Notes: generated by a model from the letters alone, not told the origin. Shown: positions 1-8,787, counted from the first letter of the stretch. The stretch: DNA of 64,000 nucleotides from Flavobacterium branchiicola (GCF_018383905.1 NZ_JAGYWA010000007.1:70059-134058), one strand, 5' to 3'. Numbers and translations: made by a program.

Positions 1-84
1 GGAGAAAGAGGGATTCGAACCCCCGGACCTGTTACAGTCAACAGTTTTCAAGACTGCCGCATTCGACCGCTCTGCCATTTCTCC
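1..84 (-). tRNA. tRNA-Ser(UGA), copy 1, cut at window edge
   Basis: Read on the minus strand this is a full cloverleaf with the long variable arm typical of tRNA-Ser. The acceptor stem GGAGAAA pairs with TTTCTCC, the anticodon loop CTTGAAA carries UGA, and the T arm holds GGTTCGAATCC. The discriminator base lies just outside the window. The body is identical to the copy at 228-312. Confidence 0.95.
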
Positions 85-116
85 AGTATGTCGCTATCGT
101 TTTGTGATTGCGAGTG

Positions 117-124
117 CAAATATA
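117..124 (-). promoter_or_regulatory. -7 promoter element of tRNA-Ser copy 1
   Basis: The minus strand reads TATATTTG, an exact match to the Bacteroidota primary sigma factor -7 consensus TAnnTTTG, about 33 nt upstream of the mature tRNA 5' end. The same sequence occurs at the same distance from copy 2. Confidence 0.7.
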
Positions 125-191
125 GTGCGTTTTTTTGATTGTGAAAATTTTTTTTCAATTATTTGCAAAGAAAATAATATGCTATAAAAAA

Positions 192-218
192 GAAACCCTC
201 AACAAAAGTTGAGGGTTT
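192..218 (-). terminator. Rho-independent terminator of tRNA-Ser copy 2
   Basis: Stem AAACCCTCAAC / GTTGAGGGTTT with an AAAA loop, followed on the minus strand by a T-rich run. It lies about 10 nt downstream of the tRNA at 228-312, so copies 1 and 2 are probably separate transcripts. Confidence 0.8.
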
Positions 219-227
219 CACTTTCAG

Positions 228-312
228 CGGAGAAAGAGGGATTCGAACCCCCGGACCTGTTACAGTCAACAGTTTTCAAGACTGCCGCATTCGACCGCTC
301 TGCCATTTCTCC
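228..312 (-). tRNA. tRNA-Ser(UGA), copy 2
   Basis: Identical to copy 1 over the visible 84 nt, with anticodon UGA and a long variable arm. The discriminator is G (complement of C228), as expected for serine tRNAs. CCA is not encoded. The promoter-side flank is also duplicated, so the whole transcription unit was copied. Confidence 0.95.
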
Positions 313-344
313 AGTATGTCGCTATCGTTTTGTGATTGCGAGTG

Positions 345-352
345 CAAATATA
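345..352 (-). promoter_or_regulatory. -7 promoter element of tRNA-Ser copy 2
   Basis: TATATTTG on the minus strand (TAnnTTTG consensus), 33 nt upstream of the tRNA. It lies in a block of about 40 bp identical to the block upstream of copy 1. Confidence 0.7.
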
Positions 353-451
353 GTGTGCTTTTCCGATTATAAAAACTTTTTTTGGAACTTTTTTAAATTA
401 ATTTTCAAGTGTCTAATTATCAGTATTTCCGGAAAAGTTTTTTTTTAATTT

Positions 452-850
452 TTATTCCAGATTATCTAAAATCGGCATTGGTTTTTTGTTTTCGTCAACA
501 GCAACAAACGAAAAAGTTCCTGAAACTACTGTTTCGCGAAGCTCTGAATACATTTGTTCCATGAAAATATCAACATGAATTTTACAACTTGTTCTTCCAA
601 CGCTCACAACTTTTGCTACTAACTCAATTAAAGTTCCGGCAGGAATTGCTTTTTTAAAGTCGATTTGACCTGTAGATATCGTAACCACTTTTTTTCGACT
701 AAAACGTGTTGCGCAAATAAAGGCAACTTCATCCATTAGATGTAATGCAGTTCCTCCAAATAAAGTGTCATAATGATTGGTTGTACTAGGGAAAACGGCT
801 TTAAAAATACGTGTTTCAGATTTCTGAATTCTTTCTTCTAATGTTCCCAT
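452..850 (-). CDS. Acyl-CoA thioesterase, hot-dog fold
   Basis: This 132-residue protein matches the YciA/BACH type of acyl-CoA hydrolases, which cut acyl-CoA thioesters in the cytoplasm. The visible signature is NHYDTLFGGTALHLMDEVA near residues 26-44: the conserved N and GG of the active-site helix followed by the MDE acidic residue. The rest has the beta-sheet pattern expected of a single hot-dog domain (FKKAIPAGTLIELVAKVVSVGRT). It is the last gene of the compact minus-strand operon and starts 3 nt after ribB. The acyl chain preference cannot be read from the sequence. Confidence 0.85.
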   Translation of the reverse strand: MGTLEERIQKSETRIFKAVFPSTTNHYDTLFGGTALHLMDEVAFICATRFSRKKVVTISTGQIDFKKAIPAGTLIELVAKVVSVGRTSCKIHVDIFMEQMYSELRETVVSGTFSFVAVDENKKPMPILDNLE

Positions 851-853
851 AAA

Positions 854-1987
854 TTAGTAGCTAACGTATTCAGTGATTTCAAGGCCATATCCAATCATTC
901 CAACACGTTTTGTTTGTTCTGTGTTTGAAACCAATCTAATTTTAGAAATATCAATGTCATGAAGAATTTGAGCTCCAATTCCGTAATCCTTGCTATCAAT
1001 AATAACTTTTGGGGCTTTTAAAGTTCCATTGGCCTGTAAAGTTTTAAGCTCCGAAATTCTGTTTAAAAGATTTACAGCTGTCATATCCTGATTGATGAAG
1101 ATAACTGCACCTTTTCCGTTTTCATTTATTACTTTAAACATATCGTCTAATTGCTGTTCGGCATTATTAGTTAATGTGCCTAGCAAATCATTATTTACTT
1201 GTGAAGAATGGATTCTGGTTAAAATGGGTTCACCTAAATTCCATGTTCCTTTAGTTAAAGCAATATGAATTTGTTTATTTGTTGTTTGCTCGTAAGCCCT
1301 TAGTCTAAAAGTTCCAAAACGAGTTTCGATATCAAAATCTTCTTTTTTTACAATTAAGCTATCGTGCTGCATTCTGTAAGCAACGAGATCCTCAATTGAA
1401 ACTAATTTTAAGTTGAATTTTTTAGCAACTTTTATAAGTTCCGGTAAACGAGACATTGTTCCGTCTTCGTTTAAGATTTCGCAGATTACACCTGCAGGTT
1501 TAAATCCAGCTAATCGGGCAAAATCAATTGCAGCTTCTGTATGTCCAGTTCTTCTTAAAACACCGCCTTGTTTTGCAATCAGTGGAAAAATATGTCCGGG
1601 ACGAGCTAAATCATGTGGTTTTGTATTAGGATCTACTAAAGCTTCAACTGTTTTAGAACGATCTGCAGCAGATATTCCGGTAGTAACTCCATTACCTTTT
1701 AAATCTATAGAAACAGTAAAAGCAGTTTCCATATGATCGGTATTGTTGGTTACCATAGCGCGCAAATCAAGTTCTTTACAACGGCTTTCGGTAAGTGGAG
1801 TACAAATTAAACCACGACCGTGAGTGGCCATAAAATTGATCATTTCCGGAGTTACTTTTTCAGCTGCAGCTAAAAAATCGCCTTCATTTTCACGATCTTC
1901 ATCATCGACTACAATGATTACTTTTCCTTGACGAATATCTTCTATAGCTTCTTCAATGGTATTCAGTTGTATTTTTGTTGTTGACAT
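854..1987 (-). CDS. ribB: 3,4-dihydroxy-2-butanone 4-phosphate synthase with a degenerate GTP cyclohydrolase II domain
   Basis: Riboflavin pathway enzyme that converts ribulose 5-phosphate to DHBP and formate. Residues 1 to about 205 are a complete RibB domain: the acidic [12 protein letters not shown] motif (28-39), [10 protein letters not shown], and [17 protein letters not shown]. Residues about 215-377 align with GTP cyclohydrolase II (RibA) but lack its catalytic features. The zinc-binding Cys positions are replaced (RIHSSQ instead of [14 protein letters not shown] instead of CDCGxQL), and the EGRGIGL loop reads [10 protein letters not shown] infer that the second half is inactive as a cyclohydrolase, so a separate RibA is expected elsewhere. 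It sits between lptF/G (2 nt) and the thioesterase (3 nt). Confidence 0.9.
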   Translation of the reverse strand: MSTTKIQLNTIEEAIEDIRQGKVIIVVDDEDRENEGDFLAAAEKVTPEMINFMATHGRGLICTPLTESRCKELDLRAMVTNNTDHMETAFTVSIDLKGNGVTTGISAADRSKTVEALVDPNTKPHDLARPGHIFPLIAKQGGVLRRTGHTEAAIDFARLAGFKPAGVICEILNEDGTMSRLPELIKVAKKFNLKLVSIEDLVAYRMQHDSLIVKKEDFDIETRFGTFRLRAYEQTTNKQIHIALTKGTWNLGEPILTRIHSSQVNNDLLGTLTNNAEQQLDDMFKVINENGKGAVIFINQDMTAVNLLNRISELKTLQANGTLKAPKVIIDSKDYGIGAQILHDIDISKIRLVSNTEQTKRVGMIGYGLEITEYVSY

Positions 1988-1989
1988 AA

Positions 1990-3444
1990 TTATTGTTGCT
2001 TTTGAGCTGGAAAAAACCGCTCGGAAATTTTTTGAAATAGTTGTGAAATAGGTGTTGTAATGGCATCAAAATTTATTAACCCATTATCATTTGTAGCACG
2101 ATAGGTTAGTAAAATTGCTAATGGAGACAAAATAAATGAAGACATCCATGATCCCATAAAAGGAGTCATACCGCCTTCCTGTGATAATCTTTTTCCAAAA
2201 GTATTGATGAAGTGAAAAGTAATAAAAATTAAAACTGCAAATACAATAGGCAAACCTAGTCCGCCTTTACGGATAATTGCACCAAGAGGAGCGCCAATAA
2301 AAAACATTAAAAAGCACGCAAAAGCAATTACAAACTTTTCATACAATGCAGTTAAATGTTTGTTGATTTCTCTTTGTTTATCTTTTAAATCTTTCTGAGT
2401 TGTTTCAATCGAATAAACATTGCTGGTAACATTACTGGCTGCCATTCTTAGAATATCAGCTTTTTGCTTGTGGGTGTATAGAGATAAAAGATTAGTCGGT
2501 AAAGGTTTTTTCTTTTTATCTGTTTTTAATTCAATTGGAGATCTTTTGATTCCAACGCGCTGATTTATATTTTCTGAAAATGATAAGATTTCATTGTCCA
2601 GATTTTTATTTAATGAATCTAAAGTATATCGTAATTCGTTAACATTCAGCATTCCATTTGTACTGCTAATGTTTTCCTTATCTTCGTCAACTTTGTTTAG
2701 TTCAGAAAGATCGATATTAATGATTTGCTTTTTGAAGGCTGCTTTTACAAATGGAAGTTTGGCGCGATCTTCATATTTTTTTGGTGTAACATCCTGATAA
2801 TAATAACCATCATTCAAAACCAGTTTTAAGATGCTGGATTTTTCGTTACTTATTAGTTTACCATCTTTTGCTTTAATAACGGTTTTGTTTTCTCCAACGT
2901 TATTTGATTTCTCATGAATAGTAACGCCAGTTAAGATATTTCCGTTTTCTCCAGACTTTTTATTTACTTTAATGTTGTAAAAGCCGACATCATTAAACTG
3001 TCCTTCGGCAATTGCCATGGCTGGTTTTGCCTGCGCGATATTCTTTCGAAAGTTAACGAATTTGTATTCTGCATACGGAATTACATTGTTGGCAAACCAA
3101 AAGGCCACAATACTCAATACACATATGAAAACGATTAGAATACGCATAGCTCTTTGAAGCGATATTCCTGAAGATTTCATGGCTGCAAATTCATAATTCT
3201 CAGCTAAATTTCCAAATGTCATAATCGAAGCCAGTAAGACCGAAAGCGGTAAAACCAGTGGGATTATTCGGGGCATTGAGAATAACAGGAATTTTACAAT
3301 CAATATCAAATCCAGATCTTTACCTGCAAGTTCTGAGATAAAGAGCCAGACTGTTTGTAGAATGAATATAAAAAAAAGGATTACAAATACCGTAGTAAAT
3401 GTAATCAGAAATGTTTTTAGTAAGTATTTGTCTAAAATTTTCAA
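1990..3444 (-). CDS. LptF/LptG-family permease (YjgP/YjgQ)
   Basis: Inner-membrane component of the lipopolysaccharide transport ABC complex, which extracts LPS and passes it to the periplasmic bridge. At 484 residues it is longer than the usual 360 or so, because the periplasmic domain between the two membrane blocks is enlarged. There are about three membrane helices at the N-terminus (MKILDKYLLKTFLITF and the PRIIPLVLPLSVLLASIMTFG segment), a hydrophilic middle of about 250 residues, and three helices near the C-terminus (FVIAFACFLMFFIGAPLGAI onward). The start codon is TTG; MKILDKYLLK is the usual family N-terminus and no ATG is close. It follows the lolA-like gene by 8 nt, which fits a shared job in outer-membrane building. 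Confidence 0.88.
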   Translation of the reverse strand: MKILDKYLLKTFLITFTTVFVILFFIFILQTVWLFISELAGKDLDLILIVKFLLFSMPRIIPLVLPLSVLLASIMTFGNLAENYEFAAMKSSGISLQRAMRILIVFICVLSIVAFWFANNVIPYAEYKFVNFRKNIAQAKPAMAIAEGQFNDVGFYNIKVNKKSGENGNILTGVTIHEKSNNVGENKTVIKAKDGKLISNEKSSILKLVLNDGYYYQDVTPKKYEDRAKLPFVKAAFKKQIINIDLSELNKVDEDKENISSTNGMLNVNELRYTLDSLNKNLDNEILSFSENINQRVGIKRSPIELKTDKKKKPLPTNLLSLYTHKQKADILRMAASNVTSNVYSIETTQKDLKDKQREINKHLTALYEKFVIAFACFLMFFIGAPLGAIIRKGGLGLPIVFAVLIFITFHFINTFGKRLSQEGGMTPFMGSWMSSFILSPLAILLTYRATNDNGLINFDAITTPISQLFQKISERFFPAQKQQ

Positions 3445-3452
3445 CCTTGTAA

Positions 3453-4145
3453 TTAGTCTAGTTTGTTGATGTAATATTTTGGGTATTTGCTAGCAACAAA
3501 GGTAAACTGATTTTTTGATAATGGCTGATTGGTTTTAAAAGAATTAACGGTTAAAGTTGTTTTTGTTCCGTTTTTTCCGGTTTCAATCAAATTATAGATG
3601 TGTTTAGTCTGAACGTCAATACCTAAAAGAATTTCTTTTCTTTGGTCTTTTCCACTTGTAGGAACTAATTTAATGTACTGAATTTTTCTTCCTTTTACAT
3701 TCTGAACGATATCCATATTGTATTTATATCCAGAATTAAAGAAAGTAAGCATTTTTGAAGGCGTGATTGCGTTATCATCTTTTTCATTTACTTTAGAAAC
3801 AGTAACTTCTTCATCTTCCGGTACGATCGTATATGTTTTTTGTCCGTCAAAAATTTTTGTTACGCCCATAAAGTTCAATACATATTGATTTCCTTTCATG
3901 GTTACATTTCCTTTACTGTCCTGATTGATGTTTTCTTTGGCGTTATTCAACGAATATTTAAAATCAATTACAATATTGTCATAACTTTTTATTTTGGAAG
4001 TAACTTCGTTCAATAAATCTTTGGCTTTTTTATCCTGTGCCTGAATAGAAGTGAAGCTCAAAAGCATTACGATTGCCATTTGAAAACACTTTTTAGTCAT
4101 GTTAGTGATAGAATTGTTACTGATTTCCTGAATTTTCTTTTTCAT
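3453..4145 (-). CDS. LolA-like outer-membrane lipoprotein carrier
   Basis: Periplasmic carrier of the LolA/LolB fold that would ferry lipoproteins between membranes. The mature part starts near QDKKAKDLLNEVTSKIKSYD and shows the alternating beta pattern of the family (FKYSLNNAKENI, YVLNFMGVTKIFDGQKTYTI, KEILLGIDVQTKHIYNLIE). I chose the ATG at 4145, 7 nt after the ftsK stop, in line with the tight spacing of this operon. The ATG at 4100 (MTKKCFQMAIVMLLSFTSIQAQ minus its last residues) gives a more classical signal peptide and may be the real start. A longer frame back to 4190 uses a non-ATG start inside ftsK and is unlikely. Confidence 0.82.
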   Translation of the reverse strand: MKKKIQEISNNSITNMTKKCFQMAIVMLLSFTSIQAQDKKAKDLLNEVTSKIKSYDNIVIDFKYSLNNAKENINQDSKGNVTMKGNQYVLNFMGVTKIFDGQKTYTIVPEDEEVTVSKVNEKDDNAITPSKMLTFFNSGYKYNMDIVQNVKGRKIQYIKLVPTSGKDQRKEILLGIDVQTKHIYNLIETGKNGTKTTLTVNSFKTNQPLSKNQFTFVASKYPKYYINKLD

Positions 4146-4152
4146 GATGGGG

Positions 4153-6609
4153 TTAATTTTGTTCATTATTAAAAAATTGATCAAGAGCACTTAAGTCTAA
4201 AATGTTCACACTTCTTGCTTTACTGCCTTCAAAAGGACCTACAATTCCAGCTGCTTCCAATTGATCAATCAATCGGCCAGCTCTATTGTAACCTAATTTT
4301 AATTTTCTTTGCAATAATGAAGCAGAACCTTGCTGTGCATTAACAATTATCTCAGCAGCTTCTCTAAATAAGGTGTCTCTGTCGGAAATATCCATATCAA
4401 GATTGATGCCAGTTTCTTCTCCAACAAACTCAGGAAGTAAATAAGCCGTAGCATATGCTTTTTGTCCACCAATAAAATCTGTAATTTTTTCTACTTCCGG
4501 TGTGTCAATAAAGGCACATTGAACACGCGTTACATCATTTCCGTTTGTATATAATAAATCCCCTCGTCCAATTAATTGGTCTGCTCCTTGTGTATCAAGA
4601 ATGGTTCTCGAGTCAATTTTTGAAGTTACTCTAAACGCAATTCTTGCAGGGAAATTGGCTTTAATTAAACCAGTAATAACGTTTACAGAAGGTCTTTGAG
4701 TTGCAATAATTAAGTGAATACCAATTGCACGGGCTAATTGAGCCAAACGGGCAATAGGAATTTCTACTTCTTTTCCGGCAGTCATAATCAAATCGGCGAA
4801 CTCATCGACAACCAGGACGATATAGGGTAGAAATCGGTGGCCTGCTTCGGGATTTAATTTTCTTGCTTTGAATTTATCATTGTACTCTTTAATGTTACGA
4901 ACCATCGCATCTTTTAATAAAGAATAACGATTATCCATCTCAACACAAAGAGAATTTAAAGTGTTAACCACTTTTGCATTGTCTGTAATAATTGCATCTT
5001 CCGTATCTGGAAGTTTTGCTAAATAATGTCTTTCAATTTTATTGAAAAGAGTAAGCTCTACTTTTTTAGGATCCACCAAAACAAATTTTACTTCGGCAGG
5101 ATGTTTTTTGTATAAAAGTGAAGTTAAAACGGCATTTAATCCAACAGATTTTCCTTGTCCGGTTGCTCCGGCCATCAACAAGTGAGGCATCTTGGCTAAA
5201 TCGACAACAAAAGTTTCATTGGATATGGTTTTTCCAAGAGCAATTGGTAGTTCCATTTCAGCTTCCTGAAATTTAGCTGATCCAATAACGCTTTTCATAG
5301 AAACCATAGTTGGGTTTTTGTTCGGAACCTCAATACCGATAGTTCCTTTTCCAGGAATTGGCGCAATAATACGAATTCCCAGGGCTGATAGAGACAAGGC
5401 AATATCATCTTCTAAACTCTTGATTTTAGAAATTCTGATTCCGGCTTCCGGAACGATTTCATACAAGGTTACAGATGGACCAACGGTCGCTTTAATCTGT
5501 GCGATTTCAATTTTGTAGTTACGAAGTGTGTCTACAATCTTGTTTTTATTTTCTTCTAATTCTTCCTGATTAATTGTAATTCCTCCTGTCGAGTATTCTT
5601 TCAATAAATCGATTGTAGGGAATTTGTAATTGGACAGATCTAATGTCGGATCAAACAATCCAAAATCGGCAACCAGACGTGAAGCTAAATTTTCTTCAAT
5701 AATATCTTCTTCTTCTGCTTTTTCAATAACAAATTCTTCTGTATGAACAGCAGCGGTTTCTGTAACAGGATTTACATTCATTTGTACAGGTTTTAAAACC
5801 GGATTCAAATCAATCTCTGATGAATGTGAAATGGTTGGTTTTAAAGCTTCTTTATTGATTTCAAATTGAGAATCAACCGTCTTTAAATGAATGTTGTCTA
5901 ATTCAGAATCCTGATCTTCTTCAATGGCAAACTCTTCCAGATTGTATGCACTTTCTGGTTCTTGTGGAGTTGGTTTAATGGAGTTTAATTCTGACTTGAA
6001 CTCTTTTTTTGTTGAGTCAAAATATGACTGAATTTTTTCAGGAGATAGTTTAATCTTGAAGATGAGATAAATGATTAGCCCAAAAAGAAGGGTTAATAAT
6101 GTCCCTGTTTTTCCGATATAATCCTGAAGGAAAAGATTTAGCTCGTAACCAATTGTTCCTCCTAATTCTGGTGCTGAAGTAGCAAAAAAGCCAAATAAAA
6201 CAGAAACAATTATTACAGCAAATAAATCCCAAAACCAGGTGTTTTTTAATTTTTTGGTCGAAAGTTCTAATGCAAGAAATAATCCGGTTAAGAAAAATAA
6301 ACGAACAAATATAAAAGAAGCAATCCCGAAACCTCTGTAAACAATAAGGTCGGCGAGGAAAGCGCCAAATTTACCAAGCCAGTTTTGTACTACTTCGGTA
6401 CGATCACCAAGCTGACTTACTGCACTTTGGTCTGTTTGCCATTGCCCGTTAACATAAAACGAAATAAATGCAACTAATAATGCAATCGAAAAGAGTACTA
6501 AAAGGCATCCTAGAACAAATTTTTGTTGTTTGGATAATGTGAAGGACCTAACGCTCTCGATTTTTGATTCGGTTTTTTTGTCTACAGTTTCTTTTTTACT
6601 TTTTGCCAT
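4153..6609 (-). CDS. ftsK: DNA translocase FtsK/SpoIIIE
   Basis: Septal ATP-driven DNA pump that clears chromosome ends at division. It has 818 residues, with an N-terminal membrane block of about four helices (residues about 28-185), an acidic linker (about 190-310), and the motor domain. Walker A GATGQGKSVGLN lies near residues 480-491, Walker B LVVDEFADL near 598-606, followed by the LIIATQRPSVNVITGLIKANFP stretch typical of FtsK. A C-terminal winged-helix gamma domain (about 745-805, LLQRKLKLGYNRAGRLIDQLE) should read the polar DNA sequences that direct translocation. The ATG at 6609 is 15 nt after dgkA. Confidence 0.95.
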   Translation of the reverse strand: MAKSKKETVDKKTESKIESVRSFTLSKQQKFVLGCLLVLFSIALLVAFISFYVNGQWQTDQSAVSQLGDRTEVVQNWLGKFGAFLADLIVYRGFGIASFIFVRLFFLTGLFLALELSTKKLKNTWFWDLFAVIIVSVLFGFFATSAPELGGTIGYELNLFLQDYIGKTGTLLTLLFGLIIYLIFKIKLSPEKIQSYFDSTKKEFKSELNSIKPTPQEPESAYNLEEFAIEEDQDSELDNIHLKTVDSQFEINKEALKPTISHSSEIDLNPVLKPVQMNVNPVTETAAVHTEEFVIEKAEEEDIIEENLASRLVADFGLFDPTLDLSNYKFPTIDLLKEYSTGGITINQEELEENKNKIVDTLRNYKIEIAQIKATVGPSVTLYEIVPEAGIRISKIKSLEDDIALSLSALGIRIIAPIPGKGTIGIEVPNKNPTMVSMKSVIGSAKFQEAEMELPIALGKTISNETFVVDLAKMPHLLMAGATGQGKSVGLNAVLTSLLYKKHPAEVKFVLVDPKKVELTLFNKIERHYLAKLPDTEDAIITDNAKVVNTLNSLCVEMDNRYSLLKDAMVRNIKEYNDKFKARKLNPEAGHRFLPYIVLVVDEFADLIMTAGKEVEIPIARLAQLARAIGIHLIIATQRPSVNVITGLIKANFPARIAFRVTSKIDSRTILDTQGADQLIGRGDLLYTNGNDVTRVQCAFIDTPEVEKITDFIGGQKAYATAYLLPEFVGEETGINLDMDISDRDTLFREAAEIIVNAQQGSASLLQRKLKLGYNRAGRLIDQLEAAGIVGPFEGSKARSVNILDLSALDQFFNNEQN

Positions 6610-6624
6610 TCTTGCGTTTCTTGC

Positions 6625-6999
6625 CTATATAAATTTTGGGAGATAAATAATTAAGCCAATTGCTATTGCAGTCATTGCAGCAAAAAATACCGCTCCGGCA
6701 GCAATATCTTTAATAAATCCGATTCGTTTGCTGTAATCAGGATGAATAAAATCAGCAATTTTTTCGACCGCTGTATTTAATCCTTCAACCGCTAAAACTA
6801 AACCAATAGCTAATGTTTGGCAAAGCCATTCGGTTTGTGAAATGTGAAAATAAAATCCGGCAATAGTCATTAGGATACCCAATGAAAATTGAACCATGAT
6901 GCTATGTTCTGTTGTAATCAATTTTACAGCACCGTTAAAAGCATAAGTCATGCTTTTTAAACGGCCTGTAACAAAAGTATTGTCTTTTTGAAATTCCAT
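6625..6999 (-). CDS. dgkA: Diacylglycerol kinase / undecaprenol kinase family protein
   Basis: Small integral membrane lipid kinase of 124 residues that phosphorylates diacylglycerol or undecaprenol. It has the family pattern of an amphipathic N-terminus (RLKSMTYAFNGAVKLI), E31, and three membrane helices. The signature EGLNTAVEKIADF (residues 72-84) carries the catalytic glutamates, followed by the DIAAGAVFFAA helix. The substrate (DAG or undecaprenol) cannot be told from sequence. Its position between tpx and ftsK, with gaps of 9 and 15 nt, places it in the envelope and division operon. Confidence 0.9.
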   Translation of the reverse strand: MEFQKDNTFVTGRLKSMTYAFNGAVKLITTEHSIMVQFSLGILMTIAGFYFHISQTEWLCQTLAIGLVLAVEGLNTAVEKIADFIHPDYSKRIGFIKDIAAGAVFFAAMTAIAIGLIIYLPKFI

Positions 7000-7008
7000 G
7001 TATGGGTA

Positions 7009-7506
7009 TTATAGTGCTGCTAAAGCCGCTTCGTAATTTGGTTCGTTTGCAATTTCTGCAACTTGTTCTGTGTGAAGTACTTTTCCGTTAGCGTCAACCA
7101 CAATGATTGCTCTTGAGTGTAAACCAGCTAATGGTCCGTCTACGATTTCTAAACCGTTTGCTTTACCGAAAGCACCAGTTTGAAAATCAGATAAGTTTAC
7201 TACATTTTCTAAACCTTCAGCACCACAAAAACGTTTTTGAGCGAAAGGTAAATCTCTTGAAATACATAAAACAGTTGTGTTTTCTAATCCGCTTGCACTT
7301 GCGTTAAAAGTTCTAACAGATGTTGCACAAGTTCCTGTATCTACACTTGGAAAAATGTTTAAAACTAGTTTTTTACCAGCAAAATTACTTAATGAAGCAA
7401 CTGATAAATCATTTTGAACTAATTTGAAGTCAGCTAATTGTGATCCAACTGCTGGTAATTCGCCTGATGTATGAACTGGATTTCCTCCTAATGTTATTGA
7501 TGCCAT
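7009..7506 (-). CDS. tpx: Thiol peroxidase Tpx (atypical 2-Cys peroxiredoxin)
   Basis: Reduces hydrogen peroxide and alkyl hydroperoxides with electrons from thioredoxin. At 165 residues it is close to the E. coli enzyme. The peroxidatic Cys60 is in [11 protein letters not shown] and the resolving Cys94 is in [14 protein letters not shown], the usual Tpx spacing. It is the first gene of the minus-strand operon that runs to the thioesterase, and a good promoter sits 26-33 nt upstream. A thioredoxin and an AhpC-type peroxiredoxin are encoded 1.3-2.5 kb away as a separate group. Confidence 0.95.
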   Translation of the reverse strand: MASITLGGNPVHTSGELPAVGSQLADFKLVQNDLSVASLSNFAGKKLVLNIFPSVDTGTCATSVRTFNASASGLENTTVLCISRDLPFAQKRFCGAEGLENVVNLSDFQTGAFGKANGLEIVDGPLAGLHSRAIIVVDANGKVLHTEQVAEIANEPNYEAALAAL

Positions 7507-7531
7507 GATTTTTGATTAAATTAATGAGGTT

Positions 7532-7539
7532 CAAAAGTA
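7532..7539 (-). promoter_or_regulatory. -7 promoter element of the tpx operon
   Basis: The minus strand reads TACTTTTG, an exact TAnnTTTG match, 26 nt upstream of the tpx start. The same octamer precedes the peroxiredoxin gene at 10016-10023. Confidence 0.6.
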
Positions 7540-7748
7540 AGGATTAATATTTGAATCTAAAAGTATTTGTTGTGCGTTTAAGGATAGATTAAGGAGTACT
7601 TTTTGATCGTCACGAATTCACGAATTTGTGATTTATTTTTAATAATAATTTTTGTTTTTGGAGAATATTGTAAGATTAATTTATTCTCAATCTTGTCAGG
7701 CTGAGCGAAGTCGAAGCCCGCGCAGGTTGCTCTGTAATCTAGTTTTTC

Positions 7749-7873
7749 AATTGCCTCCGGCTTTAGCTGGAGGTTTTGTAGATAAGGGAAAGGGCTTTAT
7801 CCAAAATTACGCATTTGGCTAAAGCCTTTTTTGATGCTTGTTTGAATATCTCCAGCTAAAGCTGGAGGCAATT
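7749..7873. repeat. Nested hairpin repeat, CTTTAGCTGG family, copy 1
   Basis: The outer arms are CAATTGCCTCCGGCTTTAGC at the left and the matching GCTAAAGCTGGAGGCAATTG at the right. An inner pair (AAAGGGCTTTATCC / GGCTAAAGCCTTTTTT) is nested inside. The same architecture occurs at 47521-47647, so this is a dispersed element and not a one-off terminator. Confidence 0.75.
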
Positions 7874-8088
7874 GATTGTTTTATTTGTTTGAATATTCAT
7901 GCATTAGCTTTGTCAGAGTTTGATCGTGGAGCTACTTGTGGAGATCCTTCCTTCGTCAGGATGACAAGGTCGTGTGAAAAAACTTTTGTAAATAATTATT
8001 ATGACTTAAACCGAAAACTTCTTTTGAAAACTTTTACCTGCGAGAGGGATAGGAGCAATCCGCCGCAGCGGAGCGGATAGCCCGACAG

Positions 8089-8142
8089 CATCCCGATAAA
8101 AGGGCGAATAGGCGCAAAGTGAGTTGCCCTTTTATCGGGATG
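8089..8142. repeat. Perfect 17-bp inverted repeat
   Basis: Arms CATCCCGATAAAAGGGC and GCCCTTTTATCGGGATG are separated by 20 nt. It is preceded at 8050-8085 by another small palindrome (ATCCGC...GCGGAT). There is no T-run on either side, so a simple terminator role is not supported. Confidence 0.75.
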
Positions 8143-8203
8143 GTGGCTCGCCCAAATAATGTTAGATTTTTAGATTTCGGAGTGATGATTTTAGATTTAG
8201 TCT

Positions 8204-8306
8204 GTCAGGCTGAGCAGAGTCGAAGCCCGGGTAAGTAACCCGAGACTCTAGATACGCAATCTTTGTCGATTTGCTTTGCGTGGGCTTCGACTCCGCTCAG
8301 CCTGAC
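8204..8306. repeat. 25-bp-arm inverted repeat, TCAGGCTGAGC family
   Basis: The left arm begins GTCAGGCTGAGCAGAGTCGA and the right arm is its near-perfect complement ending CTCCGCTCAGCCTGAC, with about 53 nt between. A single left arm also occurs at 7695-7719 and a diverged right arm at 33609-33631 (CTTCGACTTCGCTCAGGGTG), showing a dispersed family. Confidence 0.75.
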
Positions 8307-8344
8307 AAAGATTGCTTGAAAACTGAGACTAAAAACTGACCACT

Positions 8345-8378
8345 AAAAAAAGCGTCTCTAATTAGAAACGCTTTTTTT
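8345..8378. terminator. Bidirectional terminator after the gene at 8418-8675
   Basis: Stem AGCGTCTCT / AGAAACGCT with an AATT loop, an A-run on the left and a T-run on the right. It lies 40 nt downstream of the minus-strand gene at 8418. Confidence 0.75.
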
Positions 8379-8417
8379 GTCATGTTTTTTTGTTTTTTCT
8401 TTGAAAAAGAGGCTCGA

Positions 8418-8675
8418 TTATTTATCGATTGAACCTAAAACACGTTTCATAAACGTATTTAAAGCTTCTTTTTTATCGGTTCCCTGTGCTACCAATTTTT
8501 GTACTTCAAGGGCGCCATACATATTTGAAATCAATTCGCCGATTACGTCTAATTCTTCATCTTTAAGAGAAGAAATTTCGGTCATGGCTTCAAGAACTTC
8601 GATCGTTTCTATGATATAATCCTGATCGTTTTCTTCGATGAATTGCGTTAAATGCTTAATTACTGGTAATTTCAT
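8418..8675 (-). CDS. Small conserved alpha-helical protein, unknown function
   Basis: 85 residues, acidic and probably all helical (FIEENDQDYIIETIEVLEAM, LDVIGELISNMYGALEVQKL), with no signal peptide and no cysteine. It resembles a small Bacteroidota family that I recall as DUF6952, usually found next to thioredoxin genes; that name is from memory and unverified. It lies 112 nt downstream of the thioredoxin gene and 360 nt after the peroxiredoxin group began, so a role in the peroxide/thiol module is likely by context only. Confidence 0.7.
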   Translation of the reverse strand: MKLPVIKHLTQFIEENDQDYIIETIEVLEAMTEISSLKDEELDVIGELISNMYGALEVQKLVAQGTDKKEALNTFMKRVLGSIDK

Positions 8676-8787
8676 AATTTAGACTTTCTTAGATTTTTAG
8701 ACATTCTTAGATTTCTTAGACCTTTTTAAAGATTATAGACAACCTCTGAGAAGTCTAAAAATCTAAGCCAGTCTAACGGATCTAAAT

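Larger units (their letters stand above)
7540..8344. other. Gene-free stretch filled with palindromic repeats
   Basis: No credible gene is present between tpx and the small gene at 8418. The stretch holds several independent inverted repeats (listed separately at 7749, 8089 and 8204), plus a further GTCAGGCTGAGC-type half palindrome at 7695-7719. Open frames here are short and consist of translated repeats. Confidence 0.7.

Noticed and set aside
209-448. Open frame of 79 codons on the plus strand
   Set aside because: It runs antisense through a tRNA-Ser gene and its terminator and promoter; it is a by-product of the tRNA sequence.
7838-8080. 80-codon frame in the gene-free stretch
   Set aside because: It consists of translated palindromic repeats (for example the GCTGGAGGCAATTG arm), with no family resemblance.
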